This document shows, one piece after another, positions 26,801 to 34,256 of a stretch of 51,068 nucleotides of DNA. A program made the position numbers and the translations under genes. The first letter of the stretch is position 1. Each line of letters starts with the position of its first letter. Where the stretch lies: the NCBI GenBank assembly GCA_945833885.1, contig CAMAFY010000017.1, forward strand, positions 1-51,068, in the 5' to 3' direction. The notes below the pieces were generated by a model that saw only the letters and a program-made list of their open reading frames with translations, ran no database searches and was not told where the DNA came from. This DNA is from an uncultured Bacteroidales bacterium. Its GTDB lineage: Bacteria; Bacteroidota; Bacteroidia; Bacteroidales; Bacteroidaceae.

Positions 26801-27345
26801 AGGTTTATTCCAACACCGGTGGTCAGAGTTCGAAGGCTACGCCTCTCGGTGCCATCGCTAAGTTTGCCGCTGCCGGTAAACGTGTCCGCAAGAAGGACCT
26901 CGGTATGATTGCAACCAGTTATGGTTACGTCTATGTTGCCCAGGTTGCTATGGGTGCCGACCAGGCTCAGTGCCTCAAGGCCATCCGCGAGGCTGAGGCT
27001 TATCCCGGACCTTCGCTCGTCATCGCCTACGCTCCCTGTATCAACCACGGCTTGAAGAAGGGAATGGGCAAGGCTCAGGCAGAGGAAGCAGCGGCTGTAG
27101 AGTGCGGTTACTGGCATCTCTGGCGCTACAATCCCGCGCTCGAGGACGAAGGTAAGAACCCCTTCACCCTCGATTCCAAGGAACCCCAGTGGGATAAGTT
27201 CCAGGATTACCTCAACGGTGAGGTTCGTTTCCTCGCTGTCAAGAAGCAATTCCCCAACGAGGCACAGGAACTCTTCGACGCTTGTCAGGCAATGGCCAAG
27301 AAGCGTTACGAAAGTTATGTCCGTGCCAGCAAGATGGAATGGTAA
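23806..27345 (+). CDS. nifJ: Pyruvate:ferredoxin (flavodoxin) oxidoreductase
   Basis: An 1179-residue single-chain PFOR that converts pyruvate and CoA to acetyl-CoA and CO2 and reduces ferredoxin or flavodoxin. The N-terminal domain begins [27 protein letters not shown]. Two 4Fe-4S motifs are [11 protein letters not shown] (Cys688, 691, 694, 698) and [11 protein letters not shown] (Cys743, 746, 749, 753). The proximal-cluster motif is [10 protein letters not shown] (Cys815, 818). The thiamine diphosphate site is [12 protein letters not shown] ... [18 protein letters not shown]. Length and domain order are normal. It is a core anaerobic energy enzyme, and codon usage is strongly biased (mostly C-ending, few rare codons), which suggests high expression. 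Single gene with its own terminator. Confidence 0.97.
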   Translation: [1179 protein letters not shown]

Positions 27346-27440
27346 AAAGTTCCAGACGCAAGTTGGTCTGAACATTCAGCATACACCGTCGGAAAACGTT
27401 GCATCCGCTGACGGACTTCCGATGATCTGACCATATAATT

Positions 27441-27486
27441 ATCCCTCTCTATCCCGGAAATGCCGGTGATAGAGAGGGATTTTTTG
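27441..27486 (+). terminator. Terminator of nifJ
   Basis: A perfect 13-bp stem ATCCCTCTCTATC/GATAGAGAGGGAT (27441-27453, 27468-27480), with a small CCGG inner stem and six T after it. Confidence 0.92.
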
Positions 27487-27589
27487 TGTACTCCTTATCC
27501 GTTTCCGTGTGCTTTCCTTTGTTTTTTCCGCTCGATGTTCCTTTCCTGTTTCGGCATGGTTGGCCAATGCCCTCCCGTTATGCCCTGTT

Positions 27590-27925
27590 TTATTTCTTCG
27601 GCTGTTTTGAAAATCGGCAGTAGAGGTGAAGCATGACGTAGGCCGGTACGCTGTTGTACCATGTTTCGGTGATGCTCTGGGAGTTGATTACCTGGCGGGT
27701 GTTCGAGAGTTGTTGCAGGATGTCGTGGCAGTTGATGCGGAGTGTCCACGGACGTGCGCCGGTTCCCGCCACCTTATAACTGAAGTCCTCCTCCGTCTTG
27801 CGTATCATTCCGGACAGGCTAAGCCTCCGCCTATTTAGAGAATAATAGCAATCTGCCGTCAGCGTATATGTTCCGCCGGACTGAGCAAAGTACTGTTCCG
27901 CACTTTCCGCCATGAAATGCCGCAT
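27590..27925 (-). pseudogene. C-terminal remnant of an outer-membrane beta-barrel receptor
   Basis: The last ~95 residues (QYFAQSGGTYTLTADCYYSLNRRRLSLSG ... ITETWYNSVPAYVMLHLYCRFSKQPKK) resemble the final strands of the large barrel proteins of Bacteroidetes (OMP_b-brl_3 type, normally 700-900 residues), with the typical NSVPAYVMLHLYCRF end. The rest of the gene is absent: going upstream (higher coordinates) the frame enters a tandem repeat array at about 27896 and then the dispersed CCTACAC element. The apparent ATG is within the repeats, so this is most likely a decayed gene, not an expressed small protein. Confidence 0.65.
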
Positions 27926-27986
27926 TTTCCGCCATGAAATGCCGCATTTTCAGGCAGGAAATGCCGAGGTTTATCCATGTTTTGCC
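27896..27986. repeat. Tandem array of 22-bp units
   Basis: Units 27915-27936 and 27937-27958 both start AAATGCCGCATTTTC; a third (27959-27979) starts AAATGCCGAGGTTT. It sits at the broken end of the barrel-protein remnant. Confidence 0.75.
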
Positions 27987-28000
27987 GTAGTATAATACGA

Positions 28001-28145
28001 TTTTCCTCTCTCCCAGAAGTTTTTTTTGCAATTTTCTCCTACACATCCTACACCAATGGAGGAGATTGTCAATGGAGAATGAGGATTTCTGGGTGTAGGA
28101 TAGCGTGAAAGATGGTGCCGAGGGTGTAGGATGATTCTACATTTT
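28001..28145 (+). repeat. Dispersed CCTACAC element, copy 2
   Basis: Same order of parts as copy 1: CTCTCTCCCAGAAG, a T-run, CCTACACATCCTACAC (28038-28053), variable middle, GTGTAGGAT, GCGTGAAAGATGG, GTGTAGGAT, then TTCTACATTTTT. Like copy 1 it directly follows a ~22-bp tandem array. Confidence 0.78.
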
Positions 28146-28580
28146 TCGCCATTTTCCGTGAGAAACTGCGCGCAAACGTCCTTTCGGGCAGGGAGAAAAT
28201 CGCTCACGAGAATGCAAAAATTTACCGAATGGTGAAGGAGAATGTAATTTTCAGGACCTGCCAACGCGGAAAGTGCGGAGGAATATGAAGGGGAATGTCA
28301 TGAAAACGCTTGTGGTGATGTGACGGTGATGAGATTTTTTCGACCACGGATTGCACGAATAACACGAATCTGCGCGTGGAACGGGATGGAGATGATGGGA
28401 TTATGTCGAACATGGATAAAACGAATCTGATGAATTTCAATGGAGAATGCCTGTCTGCACTTCCAGGATGCTTGGATGGACATCCATAGGGAATTTTGCG
28501 AAAGAAAACACTTTTTCCGTCTTTTTTTGTCACAGCAAATCGTGGCATTCGGTGAAGTTTCAACAAATCGTGGACTTTTC
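28146..28580. other. Non-coding stretch upstream of the fucosidase promoter
   Basis: No gene supported. It includes a stretch near 28337-28371, ACCACGGATTGCACGAATAA and onward, of a kind I have seen repeated between genes in many Bacteroidetes. Confidence 0.4.
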
Positions 28581-28612
28581 TTTGTAAAACTGAAGGGAAA
28601 TGATTACCTTTG
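28581..28612 (+). promoter_or_regulatory. Promoter of the GH29 gene
   Basis: TTTG (28581-28584) and TACCTTTG (28605-28612) 20 bp apart. It predicts a ~350-base mRNA leader. Confidence 0.65.
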
Positions 28613-28642
28613 CAACGTTGTTCGGTGTTGATGACGGCGCGT

Positions 28643-28764
28643 AAGCGGCTTTCGTTCTGCCCATTTTGCTTGATGAAACATAAACTTTCTCGCCAAAGCA
28701 CAACAAAATGAAGTGATGTCCGCTTCCGTCCTGCCCGTCTGGCTTAACGAAAACTCGGACTTCG
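28643..28764 (+). repeat. Two copies of leader module A in the fucosidase leader
   Basis: Copy one (28643-28690) has GGCTTTCGTTCTGCCCATTT; copy two (28721-28764) has CTGCCCGTCTGGCTTAACG then AAAACTCGGACTT. Both are in the predicted transcribed leader. Confidence 0.6.
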
Positions 28765-28900
28765 AGTTGCTTTTTGAGATGAGGATTTCTGTGAATGAAG
28801 AAGCATAGCGCGCTATGTGACTGAATGAGCAGGGATTTTAAGCCGAAAAGCGACAGAAAGACGGCAAAACGCGACCCGCTATACAACAAATAATATGAGC

Positions 28901-28923
28901 GGTGGTGATATATAGAATCCACC
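28901..28923 (+). promoter_or_regulatory. Leader module B upstream of the GH29 gene
   Basis: GGTGG (28901-28905) pairs perfectly with CCACC (28919-28923); the loop has ATATATAGAAT. It lies 46 bp before the ATG. Confidence 0.6.
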
Positions 28924-28969
28924 TAAATCCAATTCATGTAATTCACCATAGGGGTGTGTTCAGCCTTTT

Positions 28970-30838
28970 ATGAAAACCACAAAATCTTCCTTTATGTTCA
29001 GAAAACTCCTTTTTTCAGTTTGCGCACTGCTGACCTCGTCGTCTGCGGTAGCCCAGGATGCACCCGCACCGATTGCACCCCTTCCGAAAGACTATCAGGT
29101 TCGCTGGCAGAAAATGGAGACGTACGCCTTCGTACATTACGGTCTTAACACCTTCTGCGACCGCGAATGGGGCTACGGTGACACCGATCCCAAAGTTTTC
29201 AACCCCACCCGGCAGGATGTTGACCAATGGGTCAAGACGTTCCGCGACGCAGGAATGAAGGGAGTCATTGTGGTTGCCAAGCACCACGACGGCTTTACCA
29301 TGTGGCCGTGCAACCTTACCGACTACAATATCACGCAGTCTTCATACGACGGACCGAAGAATGCCCGTGGAAAGGTCGACCTCTTGCAGGAAGTCCGCAA
29401 TGCCTGCGACAAATACGGCCTCGAACTCGGTCTTTATCTTTCGCCTTGGGACCGCAATCATCCCGACTACGGCACGCCGGCGTACATCGATTACTATTAT
29501 AAGCAACTTGAACAGATCCTGACACGCTACGGTCGCCTGTTCGAGGTGTGGTTCGACGGTGCCAACGGTGGCGACGGTTATTATGGCGGCGCCCGCGAAG
29601 CACGTACCATCGACCGCCGTACCTACTACAACTTCCCGCGCATCAACGAGATTGTCCAGCATTGGCAGCCCAACGCCGTCATCTTCAGCGACGGCGGTCC
29701 CGGATGTCGTTGGGTCGGAAACGAGAGCGGTTATGCCAGCGCCACCAACTGGTCGTTCCTCCGTGCCGTAGAGGTCTATCCCGGATATCCGCGACATCGC
29801 GAACTCCAGTACGGACACGCCGACGGCGACACCTGGATTCCCTCGGAGTGCAACACCAGCATCCGTCCGGGATGGTTCTATCATCCCGAGGAGGACAGCC
29901 GCGTAAAGACCCCCGAACAGTTGGCCGACCTCTATTACCGTTCTGTAGGCCACAACGGAACCTTCCTCCTCAACTTCCCCATTGACCGCGAGGGCCGCGT
30001 GCATCCTGTGGACAGCGCCAACGCCATCAACTTCCATCGTCTCATCCAGCGCGAACTTTCCACCAATCTTCTGCGCCATGTCCCCGCCACAGTCAGCACC
30101 TGCCGCGGCGACCGTTTCAGCGGAATCATGCTCACCGACGGTGATTGGGACAGTTATTGGGCCACATCTGACGGCGTAAACAACGGCACCGTGGAGTTCC
30201 GTTTCGCCGAGCCCCAGCGCGTCAACCGCCTGATGTTGCAGGAATACATCCCCCTCGGCCAGCGCGTACAACGCTTCAGTGTCGAGGCATTGGTGGGCAA
30301 CAAGTGGACAAAGGTCGACTGTGGTGAGGAAACCACCACGGTGGGTTATAAGCGCATCCTGCGTTTCAAGACCCTCGAAGCCCGTGCGCTCCGCATCAAC
30401 TTCGAGGAAGCCCGCGGACCTCTCTGCATCAACAACATCGAAGCCTTCTATGGCGGTCCCGACAGCGACCGCAACGTCGCCGAGGCCGGCAAGGGTGAGT
30501 TCAAGAGTGTTCCCTTCGAAATCGTCCGCAGGTCCGCCTCCGACGTCCTCATCGACCTTGGCGATGAGCGTGCCGTCCGTGCTTTCCACTATCTTCCCGA
30601 GCAGAGCGAGTACAACAAGGGCCTTGTTCACCAGTATGAGATCTGGACTTCCGACGCCGAGGGCAAACCTTTGAAGAAACTTCGCGAGGGCGAATTCTCG
30701 AACATCCGCAACAATCCCATCCTGCAGACCGTATATTTCGCCCCCACTCCCACACGTTACCTCCTCTTCCGTGCGGTCAAGATGGTCCGCAACGGCGAGA
30801 GTGTTGACTTCGAGCGCCTTGGAGTGGAGGACATTTAA
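28970..30838 (+). CDS. Alpha-L-fucosidase, GH29, with C-terminal discoidin-like domain
   Basis: A 622-residue secreted enzyme. A signal peptide (MKTTKSSFMFRKLLFSVCALLTSSSAVAQ) precedes the GH29 barrel: WQKMETYAFVHYGLNTF, VIVVAKHHDGFTMW, LGLYLSPWDRN, and EVWFDGANGG with Asp196 as the probable nucleophile. After about residue 350, a region (VSTCRGDRFSGIMLTDGDWDSYWATSD ... VEFRFAEPQRVNRLMLQEYI) matches an F5/8 type C (discoidin-like) carbohydrate-binding domain. It would release terminal fucose from host or plant glycans in the periplasm or at the surface. Followed by a thioredoxin-fold gene 156 bp on; no SusC/SusD beside it. Linkage preference cannot be judged. Confidence 0.92.
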   Translation: MKTTKSSFMFRKLLFSVCALLTSSSAVAQDAPAPIAPLPKDYQVRWQKMETYAFVHYGLNTFCDREWGYGDTDPKVFNPTRQDVDQWVKTFRDAGMKGVIVVAKHHDGFTMWPCNLTDYNITQSSYDGPKNARGKVDLLQEVRNACDKYGLELGLYLSPWDRNHPDYGTPAYIDYYYKQLEQILTRYGRLFEVWFDGANGGDGYYGGAREARTIDRRTYYNFPRINEIVQHWQPNAVIFSDGGPGCRWVGNESGYASATNWSFLRAVEVYPGYPRHRELQYGHADGDTWIPSECNTSIRPGWFYHPEEDSRVKTPEQLADLYYRSVGHNGTFLLNFPIDREGRVHPVDSANAINFHRLIQRELSTNLLRHVPATVSTCRGDRFSGIMLTDGDWDSYWATSDGVNNGTVEFRFAEPQRVNRLMLQEYIPLGQRVQRFSVEALVGNKWTKVDCGEETTTVGYKRILRFKTLEARALRINFEEARGPLCINNIEAFYGGPDSDRNVAEAGKGEFKSVPFEIVRRSASDVLIDLGDERAVRAFHYLPEQSEYNKGLVHQYEIWTSDAEGKPLKKLREGEFSNIRNNPILQTVYFAPTPTRYLLFRAVKMVRNGESVDFERLGVEDI

Positions 30839-30994
30839 GGCTGTCGGACAAATTACCACCGTCAAGTTTTGCAGGAACAGCCTTAAGCCGTCTGCAACGT
30901 TTCCAATCCGTTTGTAGACAGGCGTTGTCAAACGCGCCCCGGAAACCTGCTTATCCCCTCCACCCATACCGTCAAAAATCCCGAAAAAGACACC

Positions 30995-31483
30995 ATGAAA
31001 CGTTATATCCTCCTTCTGCTTCTCCCCCTGCTTTTCGCCGGTTCCGCCATGGGACAGGGCGTGAAATACTACGATGAGACCATCGACCCCATGACACAGA
31101 TAGACGATGCCGTGGCAAAAGCCCGTGCGGAGGGCAAGTATGTCGTGTGTCAGGTGGGTGGAAACTGGTGCAAATGGTGCCGGTGGTTCGCAAAGTTCAT
31201 CACCGACGATGCGGAAATCAGCCAGACCATCAGCGACAATTTCGTCTATATCCACGTCAATTACGCCAGCGATAAGGACGAACGTTCGCGTCAGGTCAAC
31301 CAGCGTCTGCGCAATCCTTCGCGTTTCGGCTTCCCCGTCCTTGTCGTTCTCGATGAGGAGGGCAGCGTCATCCATACGCAGCAGAGCGACTATCTTGAGG
31401 AAGGCCAGGGCTACAACCGCGAGCGCGTGTTGAAGTTCTTCCAGAAATGGACGCCCGAGGCCGTCCGAACCGTTGTCCGTTAG
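30995..31483 (+). CDS. Periplasmic thioredoxin-fold protein
   Basis: A 162-residue protein with signal peptide MKRYILLLLLPLLFAGSAMGQ. The active-site motif is GGNWCKWC (Cys59, Cys62) followed by the usual pattern VYIHVNY and the cis-proline segment FGFPVLVVLDEEG. This is the Thioredoxin_7/DsbD-tail type, likely to act on exported disulfides in the periplasm. It is followed after 38 bp by the helix-hairpin-helix barrel gene and may be co-transcribed with it. Confidence 0.85.
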   Translation: MKRYILLLLLPLLFAGSAMGQGVKYYDETIDPMTQIDDAVAKARAEGKYVVCQVGGNWCKWCRWFAKFITDDAEISQTISDNFVYIHVNYASDKDERSRQVNQRLRNPSRFGFPVLVVLDEEGSVIHTQQSDYLEEGQGYNRERVLKFFQKWTPEAVRTVVR

Positions 31484-31521
31484 TCATCGGAGCGGCGTCT
31501 TTTCACCAACGACCTTCCGTC

Positions 31522-33843
31522 ATGACGAGGCGAACATACAGCAACAGCGTCATCCATCAGCCGTCCTTTCCGGGCGGTCCGTGGTGGATGGCGCTGTTGC
31601 CGTTGTGCCTCCTCCTCCATTCCGCCGCACTCCGTGCCCAGACTGCCGCAAGACTCCCCAGCGAAGAGTATCCGTGGGAGAGTTTCGTGGAGGAATACAT
31701 ACAGTATGCCGACGCCCTTTCGGAGGATGGCGACGGCGTCACGCGCTACGATTGGCTCGAGGAACTCGAAGAGATCCACCGGCATCAGCGCCTCGACCTC
31801 AACGCCGTCGGGCGGGAAGACCTGCTCCGCCTCCATTTCCTCAGCGGGGAAGTGGTGGATTCCATCATCCTCCGGCGTGAGAGACTCCGTGGTTTCCGCG
31901 ACATCGGCGACCTGATGACGGTGGGCAACCTGAATTTTGTGGACCGGGCGTGGCTCTCGCTCTTCGTCGCCTTCGGGCCCTATGCCGCCCCTCCCGACAC
32001 CTTGCTTACCGATGTCCCTTCCGCGGTACGCCCCCGCCGCGAGGTTGACGGCGGCAACCGTTGGGCAGACGGCAGCCATACCTTTGCCGCACGTGCCGAT
32101 GTCCCCCTTTACCGGCGCAGCGGTTTCAGCGACTATGATGCTGGAAACTATATGTCGAAGATGTTTCTCGGCGCGAATTTCGCCCACCGTCTCAAATACC
32201 GTTATGCCTGGAACGAGCAGGTGAAGTATGGTTTCACGCTTGACCAGGATGTGGGCGAGCGCATGATGGCGTACGGCGCGCGGTTGTGGGACTTCGGAAG
32301 TGCCCATTTCCTCTACCGTGCCGACGCCCGCTGGCGTACGGGAGGTAGGAGATTCTACACACCTTACGAGGTGCTCGTGGGCGACTTCCGCCTCGGAATG
32401 GGCGAGGGACTGGTGATGGGCGAGGGCGGATGGAGCAATTTCAACAGCCTGTTGAACGGTGTCCGCAGCAACCGTCTGCGGCTGCGTCCGCATACCGGTG
32501 CCGACGAAAGCCGCTTCCTGCGCGGTGGCGCCGCCATTGTCCGGTGGGGACGCGACGGCGAATGGAGCGCCATGTTCTTCGCCTCGTGGCGCGAGATGGA
32601 CGGCAGTGTCAAAGGTGCGAAGGCGGAAAACGGCTACAATTCGTCGGCGAGCGACACCATTACGGCGTGGAAGACTGACGGGCTGCACCGCACATTGCAG
32701 GAGACGCGCCGCCGCCGTGTGGCGCACCAGATGATGACTGGCGCACGGCTGGCATATTCCACCCCCGTTTTCTCCGTCGGCCTCAATGCCGCAGGGCAGA
32801 AATACTCAAAAATCTATTGGCCGCAGCCGCAGTTGTACAACGATTTCCGCCTCCGTGGCGACAAATCCGCGGCACTCAGCGTCGATTGGATGGTGCGCCG
32901 CGGCCGATGGTCCGTCACCGGCGAGGTGGCCGCCGACCCTGTGCGGAACGTCAGCCCGCAGAAGACGGAGGAATTCCAACAGAGCCCTTACCGCAAGCGG
33001 TGTGCTGTGGCGGCGGTCGCCACGGTCAAGTGGGCACCTTCCTACAGTTATGTCCTCACCCTCAGCGGTCGCAGTCTGGCGCGCGACTTTGTGACGCCCT
33101 ATGGCCGCATCCTTCAGGCGGGAACGGGGCTGCACAACGAGCATGGCGTCGCCTTTGCCTTGAAGGCCTTGCCGCTGCGGAACATGCAGATGACGGCGTA
33201 TGCCGACTGGGCTTACCATCCCCGCCCCACGTACAACGCACGGAAAGCCTCGCAACAGTTTCAGGGTATGGTGCAGACGGCGTGGCTTTGGGACAACGGC
33301 ATGCGGAGCACGCTGACCTATAAGGTGAAGGGGCAGGAGGCGAACGTCACAGGACTGGATGCCAAATGGAAGATGCTGGAATGGAAGACCACGCAGCGCA
33401 TACAGGTACAGCACGCCATTTCCGCCGCCGCATGGCAGGTGACCATGGGTGCCGAGGCCACGTTTTACCACACGCAGACGGGGCAGGGTCAGGACCATCT
33501 GCCCGTTTCGCGGGGCGGACTGTTCTACGTCCGTGGGGGTATGACGTTGATGCAGCGCCTGCGTCTGACGGCGTTTCTTGCCGGATTCCTTACGGACGAT
33601 TACTATTCGAGGTGCTATGTCTATTCGCCGCAACTCCAAGGTAGCATGGGCGTCAGCGCGTGTTCCGGTCAGGGCATGTCGGCAGCCTTCGTCGCCGACT
33701 GCCGCCTGTGGCGCGGATTGTCGCTGGCGGCGCGCTTCGGAATGCTGAGATATTTCGACCGCGACACCATATCCTCGGGCGTCAATGCCATTGCCGGTTC
33801 CGTGAAAAATGATGTGACGGTTGTGGCACAATGGCGGTTCTGA
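31522..33843 (+). CDS. Outer-membrane barrel protein with helix-hairpin-helix N-terminal domain
   Basis: A 773-residue protein when started at the ATG at 31522; the longer frame overlaps the thioredoxin gene and lacks a signal. The signal is WWMALLPLCLLLHSAALRAQ. Residues about 60-150 hold helix-hairpin-helix motifs of the ComEA kind (LDLNAVGREDLLRLHFLSGEVVDSIILRRERLRGFRDIGDLM). The rest is rich in alternating aromatic and polar residues, with a final VVAQWRF, as in beta-barrels. Homologues occur widely in Bacteroidetes; whether they touch DNA is not known. An inverted repeat with T-run after the gene ends transcription. Confidence 0.8.
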   Translation: MTRRTYSNSVIHQPSFPGGPWWMALLPLCLLLHSAALRAQTAARLPSEEYPWESFVEEYIQYADALSEDGDGVTRYDWLEELEEIHRHQRLDLNAVGREDLLRLHFLSGEVVDSIILRRERLRGFRDIGDLMTVGNLNFVDRAWLSLFVAFGPYAAPPDTLLTDVPSAVRPRREVDGGNRWADGSHTFAARADVPLYRRSGFSDYDAGNYMSKMFLGANFAHRLKYRYAWNEQVKYGFTLDQDVGERMMAYGARLWDFGSAHFLYRADARWRTGGRRFYTPYEVLVGDFRLGMGEGLVMGEGGWSNFNSLLNGVRSNRLRLRPHTGADESRFLRGGAAIVRWGRDGEWSAMFFASWREMDGSVKGAKAENGYNSSASDTITAWKTDGLHRTLQETRRRRVAHQMMTGARLAYSTPVFSVGLNAAGQKYSKIYWPQPQLYNDFRLRGDKSAALSVDWMVRRGRWSVTGEVAADPVRNVSPQKTEEFQQSPYRKRCAVAAVATVKWAPSYSYVLTLSGRSLARDFVTPYGRILQAGTGLHNEHGVAFALKALPLRNMQMTAYADWAYHPRPTYNARKASQQFQGMVQTAWLWDNGMRSTLTYKVKGQEANVTGLDAKWKMLEWKTTQRIQVQHAISAAAWQVTMGAEATFYHTQTGQGQDHLPVSRGGLFYVRGGMTLMQRLRLTAFLAGFLTDDYYSRCYVYSPQLQGSMGVSACSGQGMSAAFVADCRLWRGLSLAARFGMLRYFDRDTISSGVNAIAGSVKNDVTVVAQWRF

Positions 33844-33994
33844 GGCGTTCCTTTCCAACATCCTCCCCATCTCCTTCTCGCATGGCAGCAGCAGGAGATG
33901 GGAAAATCGCGTCTGAGGCATCGGAACTTTGATACGGAAGTGTGGTGAGGAATCCCCTTTTTTATGAAATGTAGTAAAAAACTTCTTTGTTTTT

Positions 33995-34038
33995 CGCGTG
34001 CTTATGAAGTGTTTCGCATTTCATAAGCACGCGTTTTT
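33995..34038 (+). terminator. Terminator of the helix-hairpin-helix barrel gene
   Basis: CGCGTGCTTATGAA (33995-34008) pairs perfectly with TTCATAAGCACGCG (34020-34033), followed by T5. It lies about 150 bp after the stop. Confidence 0.85.
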
Positions 34039-34046
34039 CTATGGAT

Positions 34047-34186
34047 GGTGTAGGATTATCCTACACCACCCAGCCTATCCTACACCCCATCCTACACCCG
34101 GAAAATATCAATGTGTATTGGTGATTTCATGGAATGGTGTAGGATGTGTAGGAGAAAATCAAAAAAATATTTGGGAGGAGAGAGAC
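34047..34186 (-). repeat. Dispersed CCTACAC element, copy 3 (inverted)
   Basis: On the minus strand it has CTCTCCTCCCA, a T-run, TCTCCTACACATCCTACACC (complement around 34137-34152), a variable middle, then GGTGTAGGAT repeats. The right part carries extra GTGTAGGAT units and a closing palindrome (GTGTAGGATTATCCTACAC). No 22-bp array adjoins it. Confidence 0.75.
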
Positions 34187-34256
34187 CAACGGCGGTTAAT
34201 GTCGGTGACAGGGACGAACACGTGTCCGGAGAGTAGGGTAGCGGCATCCGTGGTTC

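Noticed and set aside
24064..27375. Open frame of 1103 codons opposite nifJ
   Set aside because: An antisense shadow caused by strong codon bias in nifJ; it resembles no protein family.
27495..27749. Small protein gene on the minus strand after nifJ
   Set aside because: Overlaps the better-supported barrel-protein remnant in another frame and shows no family features.
29342..31375. Open frame of 677 codons opposite the fucosidase and thioredoxin genes
   Set aside because: Spans two real genes on the other strand and their gap; composition is that of a shadow frame.
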